The position numbers and the translations under genes are program-made. 64,000 nt of DNA from Ruegeria sp. R14_0 (GTDB taxonomy: Bacteria; Pseudomonadota; Alphaproteobacteria; Rhodobacterales; Rhodobacteraceae): the NCBI RefSeq assembly GCF_017743975.1, contig NZ_JAGHRC010000007.1, positions 124,001 through 188,000 of the forward strand, given 5' to 3'. Every line of letters begins with the position of its first letter. Position 1 is the first letter of the stretch. The notes below the pieces were generated by a model. The model did no database searches, had not been told where the DNA came from, and saw only the letters and a program-made list of their open reading frames with translations. This document shows, piece by piece, positions 54,812 to 63,358 of the stretch.

Positions 54812-55576
54812 TTAGGGGCGACCCGGGATCAGATCTTGCTGCTGAAGAACCGTGAGTATGTCGAGAATTGTGGAGGGGCTGATATCAACTGACCCGTCTA
54901 GAAAAACGCCTAGGCCACCATCTCCGATCTCGCGCGGGCCGCCCTTGTCATAAACAGGATCAAGGGACGCAAGCTCTGCCGGAAGCTCGGGGCACAACGG
55001 GGTGTCGTTCAACACAAGATCGACTGCGGCCAGCATCAACTCTTTGACGGACTCCAGGGTGTCGTCTTCCAACAGTTGCTCTCGCTGCGCGTCTGGCGCC
55101 GTAAGCGTCAGGTCAATGAGTTTGAAAAAGGCGCAGTTGTCGCGCAGTTCGACAGTCGCTTCGGTGGACATATTGGCAGCGATAGCTCTTTTTTCCTCAC
55201 CGCGCTGAAAGTCGCGGTCGCCGGTGCGGCTGCATTCAAAGATCGTGACGGTGACCGCCCCATCCAGATCGATTGTAGCATCCTTGGCTTTGAAACTTAG
55301 GTCATCCAGCCGAACTTGTAGGCCGCAATTGTCGACGATCGCGTTGTCGGCCAGCCGCTCGGGCACCATCTTTTGCATTTCCCGGAGGTCGAGAAGCGCA
55401 CCCACCCCGATCCGAGTTGGCGCGGCGGCGGTGAGGTTCAGATCAAGTGTGTATGGCAGTTCCGTGTCTCGTACCGGCAGCGTTGCGTCGATCAGAAAAT
55501 CGACCTGCTCGGCTCCGGGGGCGCGGGCGTTCAAGGTCGCGGCAATCAAGGCCGGGATCATCAACCAAAGTCTCAT
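54812..55576 (-). CDS. Exported protein of an unrecognised family, paralogue 1
   Basis: 254 residues with a signal peptide (MRLWLMIPALIAATLNARA). The mature part has a proximal TRIGVGALLDLREMQKMVPE, two Cys (NCGLQV, FECSR), then NCAFFKLIDLTL, and the C-terminal block CPELPAELASLDPVYDKGG with REIGDGGLGVFLDGSVDIS. The same blocks in the same order occur in the next gene, so they are tandem paralogues. I do not know the family; lipid or ligand-binding barrel folds are possible. The start overlaps the upstream paralogue's stop by 4 bases (ATGA). Confidence 0.75.
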   Translation of the reverse strand: MRLWLMIPALIAATLNARAPGAEQVDFLIDATLPVRDTELPYTLDLNLTAAAPTRIGVGALLDLREMQKMVPERLADNAIVDNCGLQVRLDDLSFKAKDATIDLDGAVTVTIFECSRTGDRDFQRGEEKRAIAANMSTEATVELRDNCAFFKLIDLTLTAPDAQREQLLEDDTLESVKELMLAAVDLVLNDTPLCPELPAELASLDPVYDKGGPREIGDGGLGVFLDGSVDISPSTILDILTVLQQQDLIPGRP

Positions 55577-56430
55577 TCGGTAAACTCCAACACGCCCAGC
55601 TCTTTCAGACCCGCGAGAACTTCAACAATTGTCTCGGCGCTGACATCCGCCGACCCGACAACGGCTGCTCCCATCCCGCCGGGCGCAATTTCACGGGTGC
55701 CACCGGATTCGTAGATCGGGTCCAGAACCGCGAACTCCGAAGGCAGGGGCGGGCAGACTGGGTTTGCGGCCAGGAACTCTCCGCCTTTTTCCAGCACAGC
55801 TTGGTTTATGCGGTTGGTCAGGCCAAAAAGATTGCTCACGCCTCCGATGAAACCACGCGGGCTGAGATCTACGCTTTCGATACTGAAAGTAAGGCATTGG
55901 CCCTGTACTTCGGCCTTGGCAACCGCGGTTGCATCTACAGTAGCCCCGAAATACCGAATTCCGGGTTCCTCATTCCGTTTGCACCGAGTGAATTGGGCGC
56001 GGGCTGATCCCTCAACCTTCACAGTTTGACCTATGGCGGTGACGTCTCGAACCTCGAGGTAAATCTGACGTTTGCAGCTTTCCTCAAGCGGGCCTGTCAG
56101 TATCTGAGGCGCTTTTTCCTGCAAGCCCCGCAAGTCCATGAACGCCCGCAGTCGCAAACGGGTTGGACTGGATTCCTCCAGACCGCCGTAGACCGTGAAA
56201 GGAACAGGAATATCGCGCAGAGGAACTTCTTTGGTCAGCTTGATCTGGAAGCGACCGGCATAGGTGGCAGGATCGATCCCTTTTGCGGTGGATGACGAAG
56301 TTTGAGCGGCGCTATCAGTTTGTGCTGCGGTGGCTGCCGCACTTTGGTCTTGGGCCTTGCTGCCGCAACCGGGCAGCAAAGCAAATAGTGTGCAGATCAG
56401 TAGCCCCTTGTTCAGGCGAGATGACGCCAT
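55573..56430 (-). CDS. Lipoprotein of an unrecognised family, paralogue 2
   Basis: 285 residues. A lipobox signal (LFALLPGC, acylated Cys near residue 22) is followed by a Ser/Thr/Ala linker to about residue 50. The domain has TRLRLRAFMDLRGLQEKAPQ, CKRQIYLEVRDV, QCLTFSIESVDLS and CPPLPSEFAVLDPIYESGG with TREIAPGGMGAAVVGSADVS, matching paralogue 1 block by block. One copy is lipid-anchored and the other soluble, which suggests a membrane-bound plus free partner pair. It is transcribed away from rplK, with nusG convergent. Confidence 0.77.
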   Translation of the reverse strand: MASSRLNKGLLICTLFALLPGCGSKAQDQSAAATAAQTDSAAQTSSSTAKGIDPATYAGRFQIKLTKEVPLRDIPVPFTVYGGLEESSPTRLRLRAFMDLRGLQEKAPQILTGPLEESCKRQIYLEVRDVTAIGQTVKVEGSARAQFTRCKRNEEPGIRYFGATVDATAVAKAEVQGQCLTFSIESVDLSPRGFIGGVSNLFGLTNRINQAVLEKGGEFLAANPVCPPLPSEFAVLDPIYESGGTREIAPGGMGAAVVGSADVSAETIVEVLAGLKELGVLEFTE

Positions 56431-56588
56431 TCCAGACCGCCCCTTTTGTAACCAAGCTGTTCCAAGATACCTGTCGGCGGCTCTTTAGCAACTCATGCTT
56501 TTGAATTACTGAATACAATATGTGGAATTGGAGTAGTGTCAGTGCGCAAGCAACGTGGCTTTGGTTCACCAAGCCAACGCCCCTGATT

Positions 56589-56624
56589 CAAAAACGACGC
56601 CGCGATGCAATCTGCACCGCGGCG
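56589..56624 (-). terminator. Terminator after the peptidoglycan-binding protein gene
   Basis: Minus strand: CGCCGCG, GTGC, loop, GCATCGCGGCG, then TCGTTTTTG. The stem is 56598-56604 with 56618-56624. On the plus strand it is CGCCGCGATGC-AATCT-GCACCGCGGCG, which differs from the nusG terminator only in the 5-base loop. Confidence 0.85.
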
Positions 56625-56648
56625 CTCTTAATTCAACAGATCTTTCGT

Positions 56649-57890
56649 CTACTGAGTTTGCGTGACAGCCGCGCGCAAAAGTTGCGGGCGGTCTGACTGC
56701 GAGGGCAGGAATACCGCCTGTGATCCCGCGTCCAGGGCGGAAAGGCTTGCATCGTACCATTGCAGGGCCAGATCACGACGCTCTTGCACGCCGAAGCCTT
56801 CGCGCAGGTGGTGGCCGATCAACTCACCGTAGGCCGGCTCACCCATGGCAACCAGCATCAGGGCAGAGCCCACAGCAGCGTCCATGTTGTCCTCGCGGTA
56901 GCCGATTGCCAGGCAAACCTTGCTGGTTGCGGCCAAGTCCTCGGGGCTTAGCCCAGATTCCAGCGCCAGTTTGCGCATTTGGGTCTCTGCATCCGTTTTT
57001 GAGCTGAGTGCTAGCGCGTCGACCTGCGCGGCCAGCATTTCACCATACGAGTTGCACTGCGCAGCCACCTGATCCGGTGTCAGCCCTTGGATATCCTGCA
57101 TCAGGTCTTCGCCGTGCGACATGGCATAGCTGCGGGCCAGACAAAACTGTTCGCTCAGGGCGAAATCAGGGTCAGACATGTTTGTCAGGGTCGTATAACC
57201 GCCATTGGTTGATGTCTGCAGCATCACCCCGCTGCACCGATTGGCGAGCGACGGGCCACCGGTTCCGCCAGAAAACAGGCTTGGCAGAGTGGCAGACGCT
57301 GTCTCGGTTGTGTCAGTTTCGGGCTCTGGCGCAGGTGCCGGCTGGGTCACAACAGGGGTCGTGGCAGCGGGCGCAGGTGCGGCTGGCGCCTGAGGTGCAA
57401 CTGCCAGGGCAGAACCTGAATGGAGATGCTGGCGATATGCCAGCAACAATGGCTGACCGGTCAGCTGCGTTGTGGCCTGACCTCCGCTGGTCGCCCAATA
57501 GTAGGCCTGCATCAGGAAATCGCGCTGATACGTCTGAAAATCATAGCCGTTTATCGGATAGCCCATCGACGCCTGATAGCGTTCGATTGCTGACCGCGTC
57601 CCCCGGCCGACCTGACCATCAACCCGCCCGGCATTGTAGCCGAAATAGTTCAATGCCGTCTGGGTCTGCGCACCTTGCGTGGTCGACGGTATGCCCGGAC
57701 GGTAAGTCCGGGTCGACCGCGTTGTTCTCTGGGCTTTTTTCTTCTGCTGGTCCTGTCCAATCGCATAACCCAGCACGCCGCCGACAACGGCACCACCAAT
57801 AAAGTCACCCGCATCCGCCTGCGCAGTCTGTGGTGCTGTGGCCCCCAAAGAGAACGCCAGGCCAAGCGTCAGAATAAACCGAATGATCAT
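56649..57890 (-). CDS. Peptidoglycan-binding-domain protein with glycine zipper
   Basis: 413 residues with a signal peptide (FILTLGLAFSLGATAPQTAQA), a glycine-zipper segment (GDFIGGAVVGGVLGYAIG, about residues 28-45), a basic linker, and a PG_binding_1 domain (LNYFGYNAGRVDGQVGRGTR ... IERYQASMGYP, about 80-125). A Pro/Ala-rich spacer and a helical C-terminal domain with four Cys follow. It is likely periplasmic and attached to the cell wall. The Met at 57890 has GAGG 7 bases upstream. It is transcribed away from rplK. Confidence 0.8.
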   Translation of the reverse strand: MIIRFILTLGLAFSLGATAPQTAQADAGDFIGGAVVGGVLGYAIGQDQQKKKAQRTTRSTRTYRPGIPSTTQGAQTQTALNYFGYNAGRVDGQVGRGTRSAIERYQASMGYPINGYDFQTYQRDFLMQAYYWATSGGQATTQLTGQPLLLAYRQHLHSGSALAVAPQAPAAPAPAATTPVVTQPAPAPEPETDTTETASATLPSLFSGGTGGPSLANRCSGVMLQTSTNGGYTTLTNMSDPDFALSEQFCLARSYAMSHGEDLMQDIQGLTPDQVAAQCNSYGEMLAAQVDALALSSKTDAETQMRKLALESGLSPEDLAATSKVCLAIGYREDNMDAAVGSALMLVAMGEPAYGELIGHHLREGFGVQERRDLALQWYDASLSALDAGSQAVFLPSQSDRPQLLRAAVTQTQ

Positions 57891-58125
57891 AATAAACCTC
57901 CACCAAAACAACAAATTTTGCCCACTATAGCACATCCATGCGTCTCAAAGTGATTTCTGATCGCCATTCCAATGGGCGTATAGAGACCCAAGCATTTTTG
58001 CTTTGATATTGCGTTCTTAGCGGCGGGTGGGAAAACGATGTGCCCGGTTGCCGCAATTTTTTCGGCCTGTTCGGCCCACCTCAGGGCTCGATTCGAAAAT
58101 TGCGGACAGAGTCGGAGTGGTGCAC

Positions 58126-58152
58126 TTGCCAACCCCCAGATTCCCCTATAAA
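58126..58152 (+). promoter_or_regulatory. Candidate promoter for rplKA
   Basis: TTGCCA (58126-58131) and TATAAA (58147-58152), spacer 15; or CTTGCC with spacer 16. It lies 125 bases before rplK in the 386-base spacer, which otherwise shows no gene. The leader may hold the L1 autoregulatory target, which I could not locate with confidence. Confidence 0.5.
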
Positions 58153-58276
58153 CGCCGCCTCTATCGTCTTAGGGCGAGATTCTCTTGTGGGAGGTTGCTG
58201 GGATCGCGATCCCGGGCCGGACCACGCAACATAAACCGGGTGGAACGCGTTTCACCTACGTTGAAAGGAAAACCAA

Positions 58277-58726
58277 ATGGCTAAGAAGCTTGCTGGTACA
58301 ATGAAACTGCAGGTTCCTGCAGGTCAGGCGAACCCGTCGCCGCCAGTTGGTCCGGCGCTGGGTCAGCGCGGCATCAACATCATGGAATTCTGCAAGGCGT
58401 TCAACGCCAAGACCGCAGACATGGAGCCCGGCGCTCCGTGCCCGACCGTGATCACCTACTATCAGGACAAGTCCTTCACCATGGACATCAAGACGCCGCC
58501 CGCGTCTTACTACCTGAAAAAAGCAGCTGGTCTGAAGCCGGTTGGTAAGCGTAACCGTCCTCGTGGCGCGGAAAACCCAGGTCGCGAGACCGTGGCAACC
58601 GTAACCTCGAAGCAGGTTCGCGAAATCGCCGAAGCCAAAATGAAAGATCTGAACGCCAACGACGTCGAAGGCGCAATGCAGATCATCCTGGGCTCGGCCC
58701 GCTCTATGGGCATCGAGGTGAAGTAA
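58277..58726 (+). CDS. rplK: 50S ribosomal protein L11
   Basis: 149 residues of L11, which binds the GTPase centre of 23S rRNA. The N-terminal [20 protein letters not shown] and the C-terminal RNA-binding part with [16 protein letters not shown] are standard. It is followed one base later by rplA. AAAGGAAA precedes the ATG by 8 bases. Confidence 0.99.
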   Translation: MAKKLAGTMKLQVPAGQANPSPPVGPALGQRGINIMEFCKAFNAKTADMEPGAPCPTVITYYQDKSFTMDIKTPPASYYLKKAAGLKPVGKRNRPRGAENPGRETVATVTSKQVREIAEAKMKDLNANDVEGAMQIILGSARSMGIEVK

Positions 58727-58727
58727 G

Positions 58728-59426
58728 ATGGCAAAACTTGGTAAACGCACCCGCGCCGCGCGCGAAGCTATCGCCGGCAAGGAAAACCTGTCGATCGAAG
58801 AAGCTGTTGCCCTGGTCAAAGCCAACGCAACCTCGAAATTCGACGAGACCATCGAAATCGCTCTGAACCTGGGCGTTGACACCCGTCACGCAGACCAAAT
58901 GGTTCGCGGCGTTGTCGGCCTGCCGAACGGCACCGGTAAAGCGATGCGTGTTGCTGTTTTTGCGCGTGGCCCGAAAGCTGACGAAGCAAAAGAAGCTGGC
59001 GCAGATATCGTTGGCGCAGAAGACCTGATGGAAACCATCCAGGGCGGCACCATCGAATTCGATCGCTGCATTGCCACCCCGGACATGATGCCGATCGTTG
59101 GCCGTCTGGGTAAGGTTCTGGGCCCCCGCAACCTGATGCCGAACCCCAAAGTTGGCACCGTGACCATGGACGTGAAAGCGGCCGTGGAAGCAGCCAAAGG
59201 TGGTGAAGTTCAGTTCAAGGCGGAAAAAGGCGGCGTTGTACACGCTGGCGTTGGCAAAGCGTCCTTCGACGAAGCCAAGCTGGCTGAAAACGTTCGTGCT
59301 TTCGTCTCGGCTGTGGCCAAGGCCAAGCCGTCGGGCGCCAAAGGCACCTACATGAAAAAAATCGCGCTGAGCTCGACCATGGGCCCGGGCGTGACTTTGG
59401 ACGTGGCAGCCGCAGCGGGCGAATAA
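58728..59426 (+). CDS. rplA: 50S ribosomal protein L1
   Basis: 232 residues of L1, the stalk protein that helps deacyl-tRNA exit and represses its own operon. [14 protein letters not shown] and the signature around [20 protein letters not shown] are intact. It is the last gene of rplKA, with a terminator 30 bases downstream. Confidence 0.99.
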   Translation: MAKLGKRTRAAREAIAGKENLSIEEAVALVKANATSKFDETIEIALNLGVDTRHADQMVRGVVGLPNGTGKAMRVAVFARGPKADEAKEAGADIVGAEDLMETIQGGTIEFDRCIATPDMMPIVGRLGKVLGPRNLMPNPKVGTVTMDVKAAVEAAKGGEVQFKAEKGGVVHAGVGKASFDEAKLAENVRAFVSAVAKAKPSGAKGTYMKKIALSSTMGPGVTLDVAAAAGE

Positions 59427-59455
59427 GCCTTACTGCATCACAGTCAGAATTTGAT

Positions 59456-59487
59456 CCCGGGTGGTGCAAGCTGCCCGGGTTTTCTTT
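59456..59487 (+). terminator. Terminator after rplA
   Basis: CCCGGG (59456-59461) and CCCGGG (59473-59478) with loop TGGTGCAAGCT, then TTTTCTTTT. It separates rplKA from rplJL, which lie in one operon in many bacteria. Confidence 0.87.
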
Positions 59488-59563
59488 TGTCCGGAAACCG
59501 CATGAAGGTCGTGCTCAAACGGTCAGCGCTTAGCTGGAGCTGTTTGTGCCTGGCTGCGAAGGC

Positions 59564-60604
59564 TTACATATATGCGCGCAGCACGCCCGCCTCGCGCGCG
59601 CTGATCGTGGGGGCTGCGGTGCGTTGGAACGCGTTGCTGGCATCCTCGATCGACGGGAACAGCGCCAGGATTTCCGACCGCTGCGGCGAGGACAGCGCGT
59701 ATTTCGCGTTGTCGCCGAAATAATAGCTTTCCGTCAGCGCACCGTTCGAGCGGACAATGTGATGCCGGTCGAACATGAAATGCGTATAGGTGATGCGGTC
59801 CGTCTGTCGGATCGAAACCCCCGGAAGGCCGCACAGATGCTTGGCGGCCACGAACACCTCGGATGATCCAAAAAGCATGTCTGTGGCCGGAGATCCGATC
59901 AGTATCCGGTGCTGTTGTGAGACCACAAGCTCTTGCGTGTTTCCGATTGCACCGGCCTCAATCACCACCGGGGCAAAGGGGCCGTTGCCGTGAACCTCGG
60001 TTGTCGCGATCCAGAGGATCGGTTGAAACCCGCCGTCCCGGGTCCAGACGAGTTGGCCCTTTTTCAGGTCCTGAACTGCGACCGCACCGTCTGCGGTTTC
60101 GATCAGGGTTCCCGGTCCAAAGCACGTGACATAGTCGGTATAGGGCGACGACCCGGCATTGGACCCGCCGGTTTTGATGTAGGACGTCCCGCTGTCCAAA
60201 GGCGCGGAGGTCGCAAAGCCCCAGACGTCCTGCGTAACCCCGTTCTGTGAGAATACATATATGGTGATCTCTGGCCCGGTCGGGTTTAGGTCGTCGTCCA
60301 AGGCTTGCACCGTAATTATCGACTCGGATTCGACCTGGGTGCCGTTCGCGACAATGCCACCGCCATCGGTGATGATGTGGCCTGTTGGAAGGTCATCGTC
60401 AAAAACGTCAGGGCTGCCGGCGGTATCGTCCAGCGTGATGGTGGTTCCGGTTCCGCCCGTATAGGTAAAGATGGTGCCGTCCGGTGTGTCCGAGTTGTTG
60501 ATGATCGAACCCCCGACCACGATGTCGTTTGCGTCTGCGGTATCCGGGACAAAATCAGCAATCATGCTGGAGCTGTCCTGGGCAAAAAAACTGCGGAGAA
60601 CCAT
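59564..60604 (-). CDS. Hint-domain (Hedgehog/intein-like) protein
   Basis: 346 residues. The N-terminal 150 residues are acidic, beta-rich and full of Asp, Gly and Thr (VGGSIINNSDTPDGTIFTYT), like secreted repeat-type passenger domains. A Hint_2 module begins at C161 (TCFGPGTLIETADGAVAVQD), with LVWTRDGGFQPILW and VVSQQHRILI following. C161 and the His of QQHRIL match the intein self-splicing residues. No N-terminal signal peptide is present, so type I secretion is possible. It is located inside the ribosomal protein cluster. The role is unknown; members are often annotated only as Hint-domain proteins. Confidence 0.82.
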   Translation of the reverse strand: MVLRSFFAQDSSSMIADFVPDTADANDIVVGGSIINNSDTPDGTIFTYTGGTGTTITLDDTAGSPDVFDDDLPTGHIITDGGGIVANGTQVESESIITVQALDDDLNPTGPEITIYVFSQNGVTQDVWGFATSAPLDSGTSYIKTGGSNAGSSPYTDYVTCFGPGTLIETADGAVAVQDLKKGQLVWTRDGGFQPILWIATTEVHGNGPFAPVVIEAGAIGNTQELVVSQQHRILIGSPATDMLFGSSEVFVAAKHLCGLPGVSIRQTDRITYTHFMFDRHHIVRSNGALTESYYFGDNAKYALSSPQRSEILALFPSIEDASNAFQRTAAPTISAREAGVLRAYM

Positions 60605-60760
60605 CTAAGCGATTTACCTTCTGTATTGCGTTTTTTGCCGGCCCAAATCGAAAAGGGCCGAGTGCGTTAAGGCTTGGGATAACGTTTTTGGGGATGGTCC
60701 GGTCAACTAAGATTTGCGCGATGTCGCTCACAATCCTGTCATGCGGATGGATCAGCCATC

Positions 60761-61735
60761 TCAGGGGTGTCGGAACGAGACTTGAAGGCGATCACCCAGC
60801 CTGTTCCGTCGATCTTTTTCAAACGCGCTGCAGTCGTGATCTGTGCGCCACAGGGCCAGCCAGTCTTTCAAAAGGCGTCCGCGAATACAGTAATCCAGGA
60901 TTTCGACATTGATGGGGTGCCGGTAAAGGCGAAAGAACATGTCCTTGTTTCTTGTGAGGATACCGCTGCGGTCTACGTCCGATGCATGGGTTTGCCGAAA
61001 GATATCAGCCTTTAGGAAATCAACGATATCATACACGGCAAGTTTGTCGCGGGCCTCGGTGAAATCCAGGCCAATTGTTTTGCCCTGTCCGACGATCAGG
61101 TTTTGGCCGTGAAAGTCGCCATGCGAAAAGACCCGAAGGTCCTCGATACCCTTCAGGCGGGCACCTTCGGCAAGCATATTCTCCACCATGGCCCGGCTTT
61201 GGTGCGCGATGTCGCGCGGGACCGCCTGTATCAGCTCGCTCAGGCTGTCCGTCATCCAGCGCGGTTTGAAGGCATAGCGGGTCGGAGGGTAACGGGCGTG
61301 CAGATCGTGCAGCCATGACCCGGCCCGGCGATAGACTTGGGCGACCTGCTTGTCATCTGCGCTGTTGTAAATCAGGTCAACGGCGGTCGGTCGGTCAATA
61401 TACTCGGTCACCAGAAATGATCCGCCCGGTGACAGATAGACAGGTCTGACAACACGCGAGGTTTCATTGCCGTCGAAATACTGATGCAGGGCGCTCAGCA
61501 GTTCGAATTCGCTTTTCAGCCGGTCTGTGGTGGGCGACGTGGTGTCGATTTTGAGCGCGAAGGCCTGGGATGGTGTGTGCAAAACCACAACCGAGCGGGT
61601 GTCTGCGAAAGCATGGGAGCGGTAGATACAGTCATAGCCGGTTACTGGGGCCTGCAGGCACGTATCGCAAAATTCGCGGATATACGCTTTGACATGGGTG
61701 TCTTCCTCGGGGGAAAGGGGCAAAATTTCAGCCAA
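60761..61735 (-). CDS. APH/choline-kinase-like phosphotransferase
   Basis: 324 residues. The kinase C-lobe has the Brenner motif FSHGDFHGQNLIV (catalytic Asp) and GKTIGLDFTEARDKLAVYDI (Mg-binding Asp). The N-lobe has AFALKIDTTSPTTDRLKSE with the ATP Lys. The substrate cannot be told from sequence: aminoglycoside, choline, homoserine or a glycan are possible. The start is TTG 61735 with AGGA 9 bases upstream; no in-frame ATG is near. It lies 156 bases upstream of the Hint gene on the same strand and may be transcribed with it. Confidence 0.78.
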   Translation of the reverse strand: MAEILPLSPEEDTHVKAYIREFCDTCLQAPVTGYDCIYRSHAFADTRSVVVLHTPSQAFALKIDTTSPTTDRLKSEFELLSALHQYFDGNETSRVVRPVYLSPGGSFLVTEYIDRPTAVDLIYNSADDKQVAQVYRRAGSWLHDLHARYPPTRYAFKPRWMTDSLSELIQAVPRDIAHQSRAMVENMLAEGARLKGIEDLRVFSHGDFHGQNLIVGQGKTIGLDFTEARDKLAVYDIVDFLKADIFRQTHASDVDRSGILTRNKDMFFRLYRHPINVEILDYCIRGRLLKDWLALWRTDHDCSAFEKDRRNRLGDRLQVSFRHP

Positions 61736-61910
61736 TGGTGCTGTCCTGCATCCGGGTAACGGGTTATGGGACAGGATAGCAGCACGGCTATTATGTCAAC
61801 GGCTTCCGGGCGCCTGTACACAAGGCCGATTGGGATCTCATTGCAGCCTCAGAAACCGTAATTTACCTCTTGGAAACCGGCCCCATCTGCCCTAAGTAAG
61901 GCTACGAAGT

Positions 61911-61945
61911 AAAGCGTGCGATTCGTCGTGCGCTTTATTTTGTTT
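61911..61945 (+). terminator. Attenuator-like hairpin in the rplJ leader region
   Basis: AAAGCGTGCGA (61911-61921), loop TTCG, TCGTGCGCTTT (61926-61936) is an 11-bp stem with two G-U pairs and a UUCG loop, then ATTTTGTTT. It lies 190 bases before the rplJ start. The rest of the 401-base spacer should hold the rplJL promoter and the L10 binding site, which I could not fix. Confidence 0.65.
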
Positions 61946-62136
61946 CGTCCAAGACGGTGGGTGGTGCCATATGGCCCCTTAATTCCCTGCCTGAGACGGG
62001 TAAGACCAAAGAATTCTGAGGGTCCAACCCTCGGGCGCATTTTGGCCAATCCCGTAACAACGGACCTGAACGCCGGGGTTTCGACCGCGGCAAATATGAG
62101 CCGGGGTGAGATATCGCCCCAAACTTGGAGAGAACT

Positions 62137-62655
62137 GTGGATAGAGCCCAGAAAGAGAAAGTGGTCGAGGAACTCGGCCAAATCTTCGAAAGCTCTGGCG
62201 TCGTAGTGGTTGCTCACTACGCCGGTCTGACAGTTGCCGAGATGCAGGACCTTCGCGCACGTGCTCGTGACGCGGGTGGCTCCGTGCGTGTTGCCAAGAA
62301 CAGGCTCGCCAAAATCGCCCTTGAGGGTAAGCCGTGTGAAAGCATGGCCGACCTGCTGACGGGGATGACCGTTCTGACCTATTCCGAGGACCCTGTGGCA
62401 GCAGCCAAAGTGGCCGAGGACTTCGCCAAAGAGAACCAAAAGTTCGAAATCCTTGGCGGTGCAATGGGCGAGAACGCTCTGGACCGGGCTGGTGTTACAG
62501 CCGTGTCGAAAATGCCGTCGCGTGAAGAGCTTATTGCTACGATCGCTGGTATGCTTGGCGCGCCTGCTTCGAACATCGCCGGTGCAATTGGCGCACCTGC
62601 AAGCAACATCGCAAGCATCCTTTCCACCATCGAAGAGAAGGCGGAAGCTGCGTAA
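62137..62655 (+). CDS. rplJ: 50S ribosomal protein L10
   Basis: 172 residues of L10, the base of the L7/L12 stalk and autorepressor of rplJL. It begins [20 protein letters not shown] and ends in the helix that binds L12 ([20 protein letters not shown]). The GTG at 62137 has GGAG 6 bases upstream; a TTG at 62125 would precede the ribosome site. A repeat of GAPASNIA near the C-terminus is typical of alphaproteobacterial L10. Confidence 0.98.
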   Translation: MDRAQKEKVVEELGQIFESSGVVVVAHYAGLTVAEMQDLRARARDAGGSVRVAKNRLAKIALEGKPCESMADLLTGMTVLTYSEDPVAAAKVAEDFAKENQKFEILGGAMGENALDRAGVTAVSKMPSREELIATIAGMLGAPASNIAGAIGAPASNIASILSTIEEKAEAA

Positions 62656-62734
62656 GCGGTTGGCACTGAATGATCTGCGTGGGGAAATATCCCTGACGTT
62701 GGAACACACACTGTAAACGGAAAGAGCTGATAAA

Positions 62735-63109
62735 ATGGCTGATCTGAAAGCACTCGCAGAAAGCATCGTGGGTCTGACCCTGCTGGAAGCACAAGAACTG
62801 AAAACCATCCTCAAAGACGAGTACGGCATCGAGCCCGCAGCTGGCGGCGCCGTAATGGTCGCAGCTGGTGGCGACGCCGGTGGCGCAGCTGAGGAAGAAA
62901 AAACCGAATTCGACGTCGTTCTGAAGAACGCCGGCGCATCGAAAATCAACGTCATCAAAGAAGTTCGCGGCATCACCGGCCTGGGCCTGAAAGAAGCCAA
63001 GGAACTGGTCGAAGCCGGCGGCAAGATCAAAGAAGGCGTGGACAAAGCAGAAGCAGAAGACATCAAAGGCAAGCTGGAAGCAGCTGGCGCCGAAGTCGAG
63101 CTGGCCTAA
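62735..63109 (+). CDS. rplL: 50S ribosomal protein L7/L12
   Basis: 124 residues. The N-terminal dimer domain ([20 protein letters not shown]) is followed by an Ala/Gly-rich hinge and the C-terminal factor-binding domain [20 protein letters not shown]. The sequence is unusually rich in Ala and Glu, as normal for L12. It lies 79 bases after rplJ. Confidence 0.99.
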   Translation: MADLKALAESIVGLTLLEAQELKTILKDEYGIEPAAGGAVMVAAGGDAGGAAEEEKTEFDVVLKNAGASKINVIKEVRGITGLGLKEAKELVEAGGKIKEGVDKAEAEDIKGKLEAAGAEVELA

Positions 63110-63148
63110 GCTTAGTCTCTGGTGCATCGCTGATGTGCCGAAAAATTT

Positions 63149-63232
63149 GGCTGGGTCCGGAGAAATCCGGGTCCAGCCGAACCTGTCTTAGAAAGGGCCT
63201 CATCACGGGGGCGTTTTCTAAGACGCGGTTCG
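63149..63232 (+). other. Two tandem hairpins in the rplL-rpoB spacer
   Basis: Hairpin 1: GGCTGG-GT-CCGGA (63149-63161), loop GAAA, TCCGG-GT-CCAGCC (63166-63178). Hairpin 2: CGAACC-T-GTCTTAGAAA (63178-63194) with TTTCTAAGAC-GC-GGTTCG (63215-63232), 16 bp with a small internal loop. No T-run follows either. The position corresponds to the RNase III processing and attenuation region known between rplL and rpoB in E. coli. Confidence 0.72.
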
Positions 63233-63358
63233 CGGATCGGGAGGCTGCCTTCGGGACGGTGGCCATGAATTGATCCGGACGTGTCGTCTCGAATGTGCAA
63301 GATGCCGGGGCCCGACGGTGTCTTTGCCCGCTGAGAACATCGAAAGGTGACATCTGAC

